Assembly: GCF_000208405.1 (NCBI RefSeq)
Contig: NC_015437.1
Location: forward strand, 1,171,501-1,235,500
DNA length: 64,000 nt
Source of the DNA: Selenomonas sputigena ATCC 35185
Lineage (GTDB): Bacteria; Bacillota; Negativicutes; Selenomonadales; Selenomonadaceae
Direction of reading: 5' to 3'
The translations under genes and the position numbers were made by a program. A model generated the notes under the pieces. The model was not told the DNA's origin and searched no databases. It was given only the letters and a program-made list of their open reading frames with translations. This document shows positions 23,494 through 31,738 of this stretch, piece after piece (the first letter of the stretch is position 1; the number at the start of each line of letters is the position of its first letter).

Positions 23494-23889
23494 ATGGCAG
23501 AGGAAGTCAGCATGAGCAAGAAGGGTGCGATCGGTTCGATCCGCATCGCCGACGAGGTCGTGGGCATCATCGCGGGACTCGCCGCGACGGAGATTGACGG
23601 CGTCGCGGGCATGAGCGGCGGCATCGCCGGCGGCATCGCCGAAATGCTCGGCAAGAAGAGCTTCACGAAGGGTGTGAAGGTCGAGGTCGGCGAGAAGGAG
23701 ACGGCGGTCGATCTCTACATGATCGTGAAGTACGGCGCGCGCGTTCCCGATGTAGCCATCGCTGTGCAGGAAAACGTCAAGAAGGCGATCGAGAACATGA
23801 CGGGGCTGACCGTCGTCGAAGTCAATGTCCATGTGCAGGGCGTGAGCTTCGCTGAGGAAACAGAGGAAGAGGACGCGCGCGTCCACTGA
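23494..23889 (+). CDS. Asp23/Gls24 family envelope stress protein
   Basis: ATG 23494 has AAGGAGGA upstream. The 131-aa product has the Asp23 core (GSIRIADEVVGIIAGLAATEIDGVAGM, here given in part; YMIVKYGARVPDVA; MTGLTVVEVNVHVQGV). Asp23 is tethered to the membrane by AmaP, and the amaP and DUF2273 genes follow immediately, giving the classical three-gene cluster. Confidence 0.93.
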   Translation: MAEEVSMSKKGAIGSIRIADEVVGIIAGLAATEIDGVAGMSGGIAGGIAEMLGKKSFTKGVKVEVGEKETAVDLYMIVKYGARVPDVAIAVQENVKKAIENMTGLTVVEVNVHVQGVSFAEETEEEDARVH

Positions 23890-23906
23890 GGAGGAGAGGA
23901 AAGTTC

Positions 23907-24485
23907 ATGGGGATCATCAACCGCTTTCTTTTGTTCCTTTACGCGCTCGCCGTCGCGTGCCTTTCGCTGGGCGTCGTGGCGCTTGCTCTGCAGATCGTGC
24001 CCGAACCGATCCTGCTCAACGAGTACCGCTACCTGATGGGAGCGCAGCAATGGCAGCTGGTTGCGGGAGGCGTCCTTGTATTTCTTCTAAGCATACATCT
24101 GATCGGCTGCAGCTTTTCGGGTGGCTCAGATAAACGGGAGGGCGGCGAATTCCTCGTGCTCCATGGCAAGGTGGGCGATGTCGGCGTCTCGCTCGGCGCC
24201 GTCCACAATCTCGTGGAGCAGACAGTGCAGACCGTTCCGGGCGTCCGGAGTCTCCATGTGAAGGTTTCCGTCGTGAAGAAGGCCGCGAAGGACGGGGCAC
24301 AGATCTCCCTTCGCCTCGCTATCGTCATAGGCAAGGAGGCGAATGCCGCCGCTGTTTCCGACGATATTCGCACGGAGGTTCGCCGCGCTATGCAGGAAAC
24401 GATGGGCGTCGATGAGTTTTCGCTGGACATTGTCGTTGAAGATATTTCCAATGCGCCGCTGACGAAGAAGAAGCGCGTCGTTTGA
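23907..24485 (+). CDS. amaP: Alkaline shock response membrane anchor protein AmaP
   Basis: The 192-aa product has two N-terminal transmembrane helices (FLLFLYALAVACLSLGVVAL and WQLVAGGVLVFLLSIHLI) and a cytoplasmic Asp23-like tail. It anchors Asp23 to the membrane. A GGAGAGG site precedes the start. Confidence 0.88.
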   Translation: MGIINRFLLFLYALAVACLSLGVVALALQIVPEPILLNEYRYLMGAQQWQLVAGGVLVFLLSIHLIGCSFSGGSDKREGGEFLVLHGKVGDVGVSLGAVHNLVEQTVQTVPGVRSLHVKVSVVKKAAKDGAQISLRLAIVIGKEANAAAVSDDIRTEVRRAMQETMGVDEFSLDIVVEDISNAPLTKKKRVV

Positions 24486-24499
24486 CAGGAGGAAGGCAG

Positions 24500-24787
24500 A
24501 TGGGTGAGGAAAAGACATGCCCGTTCAAGGCTTTTTTTGAAGCGCACGCGCCCGTGCTCCTGCCGCATCGCGGCAAGATCGGCGGCGTGTTTTTCGGGGC
24601 GCTTTTTGGTCTCGCTGTACTTATCTTCGGCTTCTGGCAGACGTTCTTCGTGCTCTTCTGCTGCCTTGTCGGGCTGCTCGTTGGCATTCGCATCGATCAT
24701 GATATTCGTCTGCGCGATGTGGAAGATTTTTTTGATGAGATGTTTCCCTATCGGCAGCGTTATCGGCAGCATCGCTTCAGGGAATGA
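24500..24787 (+). CDS. DUF2273 small membrane protein
   Basis: I chose ATG 24500, preceded by AGGAGGAAGG, over an upstream ATG six codons earlier. The 95-aa product has two hydrophobic segments (GKIGGVFFGALFGLAVLIFG and TFFVLFCCLVGLLVGI). It then has the conserved DVEDFFDEMFP tail of DUF2273 proteins that accompany Asp23 and AmaP. Function unknown. Confidence 0.85.
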   Translation: MGEEKTCPFKAFFEAHAPVLLPHRGKIGGVFFGALFGLAVLIFGFWQTFFVLFCCLVGLLVGIRIDHDIRLRDVEDFFDEMFPYRQRYRQHRFRE

Positions 24788-24853
24788 GACTGGATGCGGA
24801 AGCAGCTCGTTGCTTTGTCTTTTGAGCGACAGGAAAGGAAAAGGTTTTGTTTT

Positions 24854-25276
24854 ATGAGTCGTAGACAGGCGCGCGAGGCGGCGCTTCAGACGTTGTTCCA
24901 ACTGGAGCTCAATCCGCCGTCGGAGGCGGCTTCCGAAGAGGCGTGCCAGATGTGGGCGCTCGATGCGGCGGTTGAGGAAATGCCCGTTGAGACGAAGCGG
25001 GATTATAGCTATGCAGCTTCCCTCGTGCGCGGTACGCGCGAGCATCTCGCCGCCATCGATGAGGAGATCGCCGCGTCCACGCATGATTGGAAGCTCGACC
25101 GCATGACAGGCGTCGATCGCAACATCGTCCGCATCGCGCTCTACGAGATGAAGTACGGCGCGGAAAAGGTGGATGTCGGCATCGCCATCAACGAAGCGGT
25201 CGAGCTGGCGAAGAAATTTGGCACGGATGATTCCAGCCGCTACGTCAACGGGATCTTGGGCGGACTGGCAAGGTGA
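24854..25276 (+). CDS. nusB: Transcription antitermination factor NusB
   Basis: I chose ATG 24854 (MSRRQAREAALQTLFQ), the family-typical start, with AAAAGG upstream. The 140-aa all-helical product binds boxA RNA with NusE in rRNA antitermination. The C-terminal signature INEAVELAKKFGTDDSSRYVNG (given in part) is intact. Confidence 0.94.
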   Translation: MSRRQAREAALQTLFQLELNPPSEAASEEACQMWALDAAVEEMPVETKRDYSYAASLVRGTREHLAAIDEEIAASTHDWKLDRMTGVDRNIVRIALYEMKYGAEKVDVGIAINEAVELAKKFGTDDSSRYVNGILGGLAR

Positions 25277-25343
25277 TTCTCGGGCTGTTGCCTTTTGCGC
25301 GACAGCCCCTTTCCTTATGACGACTTCGGAAGGAGGCGGCGGT

Positions 25344-26546
25344 TTGACGGTTCACAGCGTATCCGCGCTCACGCAGTACATCAAGAGCATGTTCCAGGTG
25401 GAAGGATTGCTGCGCAATGTTTCCGTCGAGGGCGAACTGTCCAATTACAAGATGTACGCTTCGGGACATTGCTATTTCACGCTGAAGGATGAGACGGCGT
25501 CTCTGAAGGGCGTGATGTTCAAGAGCCGTGCGCGGCTTCTGCGTTTTCAGCCGGAAAACGGCATGAAGGTCGTAGCCACGGGCGAGGTTTCCGTCTACGA
25601 GCGCGACGGCGTCTATCAGCTCTATGTCGAGCGCCTTCTGCCCGTGGGGGCGGGAGAACTGAGCGTCGCCTTCGAGCAGCTGAAGGCTCGCCTTGCCGCC
25701 GAGGGGCTTTTCAATGAGGACCACAAGAAGCCTCTGCCGCCGTTTCCTCGCACGATCGGTATCGTGACGTCCCTTTCGGGCGCAGTGCTGCGCGACATTT
25801 ACCGCGTTTCCAAGCGGCGCGATGCGAATATTCGCTTGGTTCTTTATCCGACGCTCGTGCAGGGCGAGGGCGCGGCGGCTGAGATCGCTGCCGCCATCCG
25901 CTTCTTCAATGAGAAGTACCCCGTCGACCTTTTGATCGTCGGCAGAGGCGGCGGATCGGCGGAAGATTTGTGGGCGTTCAATGAGGAGCCTGTCGTGCGT
26001 GCGATCTATGACTCCGTGATTCCCGTCATTTCTGCCGTCGGTCATGAGACGGATACGACTCTTTCCGACTATGCGAGTGATGTGCGTGCGGCGACGCCCT
26101 CGCAGGCGGCGGAACTCGCCGTACCCGAGACGGCGGCGCTCTTCCGCCGCATTGGCGAATGTGAGATGCGTCTCCAAAAGGCGGTGAAGAGCCGTCTTTA
26201 CTACGAGCGTGAGCGCGTGGAGCGTCTGGGCGGCTTCTTCCTGAAGCGTCCGCCGCAGGCGCTCCTAGCCGATCGTCGTCAAAGGCTCGACATGGCGGCA
26301 GAAGCACTCGACCGCGGGATGCGCCGCGCCCTGCTGGAAAAGCAGCACGCCTTTCGGGTCGCAGCGGAAAAGCTTGAGATGCTCAATCCGCTGCATGTCA
26401 TACGGCGCGGCTACAGCGTTGTGGAGAAAGATGGTGCGGCCGTGCGCAGTGTAAAGGAGCTTGCCGCTGGAGATGGGATCCTCGTGCGCCTTGCCGACGG
26501 CAGCTTCGACGCCGTCGTCGGAGGTTTGCGAGAAGGAGGTTTATGA
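25344..26546 (+). CDS. xseA: Exodeoxyribonuclease VII large subunit
   Basis: I chose TTG 25344, placed 8 bp after GGAAGGAGG, giving 400 aa; ATG 25317 precedes that site. The product has an N-terminal OB fold (VSVEGELSNYKMYASGHCYF) and the catalytic core LLIVGRGGGSAEDLWAFNEE with SAVGHETDTTLSDYASDVRA. A coiled-coil C-terminus binds XseB, whose gene overlaps by 4 bp. Confidence 0.95.
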   Translation: MTVHSVSALTQYIKSMFQVEGLLRNVSVEGELSNYKMYASGHCYFTLKDETASLKGVMFKSRARLLRFQPENGMKVVATGEVSVYERDGVYQLYVERLLPVGAGELSVAFEQLKARLAAEGLFNEDHKKPLPPFPRTIGIVTSLSGAVLRDIYRVSKRRDANIRLVLYPTLVQGEGAAAEIAAAIRFFNEKYPVDLLIVGRGGGSAEDLWAFNEEPVVRAIYDSVIPVISAVGHETDTTLSDYASDVRAATPSQAAELAVPETAALFRRIGECEMRLQKAVKSRLYYERERVERLGGFFLKRPPQALLADRRQRLDMAAEALDRGMRRALLEKQHAFRVAAEKLEMLNPLHVIRRGYSVVEKDGAAVRSVKELAAGDGILVRLADGSFDAVVGGLREGGL

Positions 26547-26797
26547 TGCCGAGAAAGAAGACGCCGTCCTTTGAGCAAGCACTCGCGGAGCTGGAAGAAC
26601 TCGTGCAGGCGATGGAAAGCGGCGATTTGAGCTTGGAACAGCTCATGGAGAATTATGCGAAGGGCGTGGAGCTTGCAAAGTTCTGCATGACTTCGCTCGA
26701 TCGTGCGGAAAAGGCGATGGATGTCGTGCTCAAGGAAAAGGGCGGCGCGGTCGAGGAGTTTCGCTTGGAGATTGAGGGGGATGCACGTGAATTTTAA
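26543..26797 (+). CDS. xseB: Exodeoxyribonuclease VII small subunit
   Basis: The 84-aa helical protein has the family pattern SFEQALAELEELVQAMESGD and SLEQLMENYAKGVEL. It overlaps xseA at its start and ispA at its end, so translation is probably coupled. Confidence 0.94.
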   Translation: MMPRKKTPSFEQALAELEELVQAMESGDLSLEQLMENYAKGVELAKFCMTSLDRAEKAMDVVLKEKGGAVEEFRLEIEGDAREF

Positions 26798-27668
26798 GGC
26801 GGAATGGAAAAAGCGTGCCGACTTGGTGGAAGAGGGACTTCTGCGCGAGCTGAAGAAAGTGCCCGCGTATGATGAGACGCTGGAAAAGGCGATGGAATAC
26901 AGCCTCATGGCGGGCGGCAAACGCCTGCGCCCCGTGCTCCTGATGGCGGCGGCCGATGCCGTCGGCAAGGATGGCGCGGCCTTCTTGACGACGGGATGCG
27001 CCATCGAGATGATTCATACGTATTCCTTGATTCACGATGATCTGCCCGCGATGGATAACGACGATTATCGACGCGGCAAGCCCACGAACCACAAGGTCTT
27101 TGGCGATGGAATCGCGGTGCTCGCGGGCGACGCTCTGTTGACGCTCGCCTTCGAGGTCATGCTGCGCCAAGAGGGCGCTGCCCCTGAAACCCTCGTCACC
27201 GTCGTCTCCGAGATGAGCCGCGCGGCCGGCCCTTACGGCATGGTCGGCGGGCAGGTTCTCGACTTGGAGGGCGAGGGCAGGCGTCTCGATCTGGCAGCCC
27301 TTCGAAAGATTCACATGGGCAAGACGGGCGCACTGTTTTGCGCCGCCATACGCTCGGGCGCGATTCTGGCGGGCGCGAAGGAGGAGGAACTCGCCGCGCT
27401 GACGCTTTATGCTGAGCGCTTCGGGCTGGCCTTTCAGATCACGGATGACATCCTCGACGTCACGGGAGACGAGGCGGCGATCGGCAAGCCCGTGGGCAGT
27501 GACGTGCGCAACGAGAAGGCGACGTATGTGACGCTGACCTCCCTGGAAGAGGCGAAAAAATTGGCTGAGGATGCAGTAGATGAGGCCGTGGTGGCGCTCG
27601 ACATCTTTGGCGAACGCGCTGCCTTCCTGCGGGATTTGGCGCTGTTTCTGCTCGGACGGAAAAAGTGA
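26787..27668 (+). CDS. ispA: Farnesyl (polyprenyl) diphosphate synthase
   Basis: The enzyme joins IPP units to allylic diphosphates. I chose GTG 26787, placed after GAGGGGG with 6-bp spacing; ATG 26781 has no spacing. The 293-aa product has the first Asp-rich motif LIHDDLPAMDNDD, preceded by GGKRLRP, and the second, DDILDVTGD. It lies upstream of dxs, so MEP-pathway and prenyl genes are grouped. Confidence 0.93.
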   Translation: MNFKAEWKKRADLVEEGLLRELKKVPAYDETLEKAMEYSLMAGGKRLRPVLLMAAADAVGKDGAAFLTTGCAIEMIHTYSLIHDDLPAMDNDDYRRGKPTNHKVFGDGIAVLAGDALLTLAFEVMLRQEGAAPETLVTVVSEMSRAAGPYGMVGGQVLDLEGEGRRLDLAALRKIHMGKTGALFCAAIRSGAILAGAKEEELAALTLYAERFGLAFQITDDILDVTGDEAAIGKPVGSDVRNEKATYVTLTSLEEAKKLAEDAVDEAVVALDIFGERAAFLRDLALFLLGRKK

Positions 27669-27679
27669 GGCGGATGGAT

Positions 27680-29578
27680 ATGGGACAGCTGTTGGAACGC
27701 ATAAACGAACCGCACGCACTGAAAAGCTGCACGCTCGATGAGCTTTCGCAGCTGGCGAGAGAACTGCGCCGCTATATCATCGAAACGGTTTCTCAAACGG
27801 GCGGTCATCTCGCCCCGAGCCTTGGCACGGTGGAGCTTACGCTCGCCCTGCACAGGGCGTTCGACTGTCCGGAGGACAAGATCGTCTGGGATGTCGGTCA
27901 TCAGGCGTATGCGCACAAGATTCTGACGGGCAGGCGCGAGGCATTCGTCGGTCTTCGCCAGAAAGGCGGCATCACGGGCTTCCCCAAGCGCGAGGAGTCC
28001 GTCTACGACGCTTTCGGCACAGGTCATTCGAGCACGTCGATCTCGGCCGCCCTCGGCATGGCGGCGGCGCGTGACATCGCGGGCGAGCAGTACCGCATTG
28101 CCGCCGTCATTGGCGACGGCGCACTGACGGGAGGCGAAGCGTTCGAGGGACTGAACAATGCGGGGACACTGGGCAAGGACATCATCGTGATTCTGAACGA
28201 CAACGGCATGTCCATCGCGCCGAACGTCGGCGCGATGTCCGAGTATCTGTCGCGCTTCCGCGTCGCACCGGGCTACCACCGTGCGAAACAGGATATCAAG
28301 AACTTTCTTAAGAGCATCCCGCACATCGGCGAGCGCGTCTACCGGACGGCCGAGCACATCAAGGACGGCGTGCGCTCGGCGCTCGTGCCGGGCGGCCTCT
28401 TCACCGATATGGGCTTTCACTACATCGGCCCCTTGGACGGGCACAACATCGCCCTTCTGCTCGATGTGTTCGAGCAGGCGAAACAGCTAAAGGGTCCCCT
28501 GCTCATCCATGTGGAGACGTGCAAGGGAAAGGGCTATGCGCCGGCGGAAAAGGCGCCGGACAAGTTCCACGGCATCGGCAGATTCGACGTTGCCGACGGC
28601 ACGACGCTGAAGAAGGCGGGCGCGAAGCCGACGTACACGAGTGTCTTCGGCAAGGCTTTGCTGGAAGCCGCCGAAGAGGATGCGGATGTCGTCGCCATCA
28701 CGGCGGCGATGCCCGACGGCACGGGTCTGCGCACGTTCGGCGAGAAGTATCCGACGCGCTTCTTCGATGTGGGCATCGCTGAGCAGCATGCGACGACGTT
28801 TGCCGCAGGCCTTGCGGCGGCGGGCAGGAAGCCTGTGCTCGCGCTCTATTCGACGTTTGCCCAGCGTGCCTACGACCAGATCTTGCACGACGTCTGTCTG
28901 CAGAACCTGCACGTCGTCTTCGCGCTCGACCGCGCAGGCTTCGTCGGAGAGGACGGCGCGACGCATCACGGCGTCTTCGACTACTCGTATCTGCGCCACC
29001 TGCCGAACATGAAGGTGCTCGCGCCCAAGGATGAGAACGAGCTTGGACGCATGCTCAAGACGGCGCTTTCCTTAGAAGGTCCGGTAGCTCTGCGCTACCC
29101 GCGCGGCGAGGGTATTGGCGCGGCGTTGGAAGAACCGTTCACTCCGTTGGAGAGTCTTGCGGCGGAAGTCTTGGAGGAGGAGGGAGAAATCGCACTCCTC
29201 GCTGTCGGCAGCATGGTCGATGCGGCGCAAAAGACGGCGAAGCTTCTGAAGGAAGATGGGCTTTCTGCCGCCGTCGTCAACATGCGCACCGTAAAGCCCC
29301 TGGACGAAGAATTGCTGCATCGCATGGCGCATGAGAAGAAAATGCTCGTGACGATGGAAGAGAATGCGCTCGCCGGCGGCTTCGGCAGCGCCGTGCTCGA
29401 AGCCTTGGCAGACGCAGGTCTTCTCATTCCCGTCGTGCGCTTTGGCATCGGCGATGCATTCATCGAGCAGGGCAAGCCGCAGGAGCTTCTGGAAATGGCA
29501 GGGCTCCAGCCTGAGCAGATGGCAAGAAGCATCCTCACGGCATGGAAGGGAGCACGCGATGGCGAAGGAGCGGCTTGA
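27680..29578 (+). CDS. dxs: 1-deoxy-D-xylulose-5-phosphate synthase
   Basis: Dxs condenses pyruvate and glyceraldehyde 3-phosphate using thiamine diphosphate, the first step of the MEP isoprenoid pathway. ATG 27680 has GAGGCGG 7 bp upstream; GTG 27665 is an alternative overlapping ispA. The product has QTGGHLAPSLGTVELT, the thiamine-binding GDGALTGGEAFEGLNNAG, and the transketolase motif VGIAEQHATTFAAGLA. The length of about 632 aa is normal. It overlaps tlyA by 20 bp. Confidence 0.96.
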   Translation: MGQLLERINEPHALKSCTLDELSQLARELRRYIIETVSQTGGHLAPSLGTVELTLALHRAFDCPEDKIVWDVGHQAYAHKILTGRREAFVGLRQKGGITGFPKREESVYDAFGTGHSSTSISAALGMAAARDIAGEQYRIAAVIGDGALTGGEAFEGLNNAGTLGKDIIVILNDNGMSIAPNVGAMSEYLSRFRVAPGYHRAKQDIKNFLKSIPHIGERVYRTAEHIKDGVRSALVPGGLFTDMGFHYIGPLDGHNIALLLDVFEQAKQLKGPLLIHVETCKGKGYAPAEKAPDKFHGIGRFDVADGTTLKKAGAKPTYTSVFGKALLEAAEEDADVVAITAAMPDGTGLRTFGEKYPTRFFDVGIAEQHATTFAAGLAAAGRKPVLALYSTFAQRAYDQILHDVCLQNLHVVFALDRAGFVGEDGATHHGVFDYSYLRHLPNMKVLAPKDENELGRMLKTALSLEGPVALRYPRGEGIGAALEEPFTPLESLAAEVLEEEGEIALLAVGSMVDAAQKTAKLLKEDGLSAAVVNMRTVKPLDEELLHRMAHEKKMLVTMEENALAGGFGSAVLEALADAGLLIPVVRFGIGDAFIEQGKPQELLEMAGLQPEQMARSILTAWKGARDGEGAA

Positions 29579-30374
29579 CGTTCTGCTCGTCGAGCGCGGC
29601 CTTGCCGCGAGCCGCGAGCGCGCGCGCACGATGATCATGGAAGGCAGGGTGCTCGTCGACGGCAAGAAGGTCGAAAAGGCGGGGACGGGCGTGAAACCTG
29701 AGGCTGAGCTTCGCCTTTTAGGCGAGGAGATGCCCTATGTGAGCCGCGGCGGGTTGAAGCTGGAAAAGGCTCTCAGAGCCTTTTCCATTTCACTTGCGGG
29801 AAAGACGATGGCGGACATCGGCGCATCGACGGGCGGCTTTACGGACTGCGCCCTGCAGAACGGCGCGGCGAAGGTCTACGCCATCGACGTCGGATACGGT
29901 CAGCTCGCGTGGAAACTTCGCACGGACGCACGCGTGAAGAACATGGAGCGCACGAACATCCGCCATGTGACGCCCGAGGCGCTCGGTGAGCTCGTCGACT
30001 TCGCATCCATCGATGTCGCCTTCATATCGCTCGCGAAGGTGCTGCCGGCGGTGCGCTCCCTGCTGAAACCGCAGGGGGAAGTCGCGGCTCTGATCAAGCC
30101 GCAGTTCGAGGCAGGGCGCGAAAACGTCGGCAAAAAGGGCGTCGTGCGCGATCCGCATGTGCATGAGACCGTGATCCGGGACGTCTTTCGTGCCGCGCAG
30201 GAAGCGGGATTTTACATTCGAGAGCTCTCTTATTCTCCTGTCAAGGGGCCGGAGGGCAATATCGAGTACCTTATGCACCTCGTTGGCACAGGAGAAGAGT
30301 CTGCCGCGCCGGGCGTTTCACAAGAGGAAATCGTCGCCGTCGTAGCAGAGGCGCATACGGAATTGGACAAGTAG
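29559..30374 (+). CDS. TlyA-family rRNA 2'-O-methyltransferase
   Basis: ATG 29559 lies inside the dxs 3' end. The 271-aa product has an N-terminal S4 RNA-binding domain (ERLDVLLVERGLAASRERAR) and an FtsJ-like methyltransferase domain with the SAM site ADIGASTGGFTDCAL. Family members methylate rRNA; the exact site here is unknown. The order dxs-tlyA-nadK-argR-recN is the conserved Firmicute cluster. Confidence 0.9.
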   Translation: MAKERLDVLLVERGLAASRERARTMIMEGRVLVDGKKVEKAGTGVKPEAELRLLGEEMPYVSRGGLKLEKALRAFSISLAGKTMADIGASTGGFTDCALQNGAAKVYAIDVGYGQLAWKLRTDARVKNMERTNIRHVTPEALGELVDFASIDVAFISLAKVLPAVRSLLKPQGEVAALIKPQFEAGRENVGKKGVVRDPHVHETVIRDVFRAAQEAGFYIRELSYSPVKGPEGNIEYLMHLVGTGEESAAPGVSQEEIVAVVAEAHTELDK

Positions 30375-30385
30375 GCAGGGATTTG

Positions 30386-31237
30386 ATGTTTACCATAGCG
30401 GTTTTTCCCAATGTGACGAAGGCGAATATTCGTGCGATCCTCGATCGCGTCCTCGCTTTCTTTGCCGATAAGAGGGTGTGCGTGCTGCTTCCAGCGAAGG
30501 AGGCGAGGCTCTTAGGGCACGAGGCGTACGGCATCGAGAACATCAACCGTCATCCGATCGACATGGCGCTGAGCATCGGCGGCGACGGCACGCTTCTGAA
30601 TGTCTGCCGCCGCGTTTACGAGCAGACCGTTCCCGTCTGCGGCATCAACTTCGGCACGGTCGGCTTCCTCATCGACATCGAACTGGATGAGATAGAGACG
30701 AAGCTGCAGAAGATCCTCGACAAGGAGTACCACATCGAGGAAAGGCTCATGCTCTCGGGCTACGTCGTCCATCATGGCAAGAAGAGCTACAAGGGAAGTG
30801 CGGTCAACGACATCGTGGTGGCGAAGGGCGGGCTTGCGCGTATGCTGCGTTTCGGACTTTCCATCAACGATACGCGCATCGCGAACTACAAGGCGGACGG
30901 CCTGATCGTCTCTACAGCGACAGGATCGACGGCGTACTCCCTTTCGGCGGGCGGGCCGATCGTCAATCCACACGTCAAGGCGCTTGTCCTCACGCCTATC
31001 TGCCCGCATACCTTTGACATCCGTTCTATGGTGATTTCCGAGGACGATACGGTGCGCATGCGCATCAAGGCCGGACATTCCGATATTTTTGTTACCTTCG
31101 ACGGACAGAAGTCGTTTCAGATTGCTGATGAGGATGAGGTGATCGTGCGCAAGGCGAAAAATCCCGCGCGCATTGTGAAATTCGGCGACAAGGATTATTA
31201 CCGCACGATGAAGGAAAAACTTCTGGACAATGCCTGA
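30386..31237 (+). CDS. nadK: NAD kinase
   Basis: NAD kinase phosphorylates NAD to NADP. I chose ATG 30386 over a TTG one codon upstream. The 283-aa product has the GGDGT motif (LSIGGDGTLLNVCR), GINFGTVGFL and the second conserved block ADGLIVSTATGSTAYSLSAG. Confidence 0.95.
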   Translation: MFTIAVFPNVTKANIRAILDRVLAFFADKRVCVLLPAKEARLLGHEAYGIENINRHPIDMALSIGGDGTLLNVCRRVYEQTVPVCGINFGTVGFLIDIELDEIETKLQKILDKEYHIEERLMLSGYVVHHGKKSYKGSAVNDIVVAKGGLARMLRFGLSINDTRIANYKADGLIVSTATGSTAYSLSAGGPIVNPHVKALVLTPICPHTFDIRSMVISEDDTVRMRIKAGHSDIFVTFDGQKSFQIADEDEVIVRKAKNPARIVKFGDKDYYRTMKEKLLDNA

Positions 31238-31272
31238 GGGAAAGCGCGCTTTCGAGAGAACGGGGGAAGAGC

Positions 31273-31728
31273 ATGAAGGTCAAGCGTCACGCGATCATTC
31301 GTGAAATTATCGAAAACACTGCCATCGAAACGCAGGAGGAATTGGCAGCGGCGCTGCGTGCGCGTCAGATCGACGTGACGCAGGCGACCGTGTCGCGTGA
31401 CATCAAGACGATGATGCTCGTCAAGGTGCCGGCGGGGAATGGCCGCTATCGCTATGCGCTGCCGAAAGAAAAGGGGGCCGTGCTCTCCAAGGAGCGCATG
31501 GCACGCCTCTTTTACGATTCCGTCGTTTCTCTCGATTACAGTGAGAACATCATCGTCGTCAAGACTCTGCCCGGCGCTGCCAATGCCGTCGCCGCCGTCC
31601 TCGATCATACGCCTTGGCAGGAGATCGTCGGCACGGTGGCGGGCGACGACAGCATCCTCGTCGTCGTCAAGCCTCGGGAGGCGGCGCCCGAGGTCGTGCG
31701 GCGCATGGAGAAATTCTTCGCTCAGTGA
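31273..31728 (+). CDS. argR: Arginine repressor ArgR
   Basis: The 151-aa regulator has an N-terminal winged helix (IDVTQATVSRDIKTMMLVKVP) and a C-terminal arginine-binding oligomerisation domain with the GTVAGDDSILVV motif. A GGGGGAAG site precedes the ATG. It sits before recN as in other Firmicutes. Confidence 0.95.
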   Translation: MKVKRHAIIREIIENTAIETQEELAAALRARQIDVTQATVSRDIKTMMLVKVPAGNGRYRYALPKEKGAVLSKERMARLFYDSVVSLDYSENIIVVKTLPGAANAVAAVLDHTPWQEIVGTVAGDDSILVVVKPREAAPEVVRRMEKFFAQ

Positions 31729-31738
31729 GAGGAACATC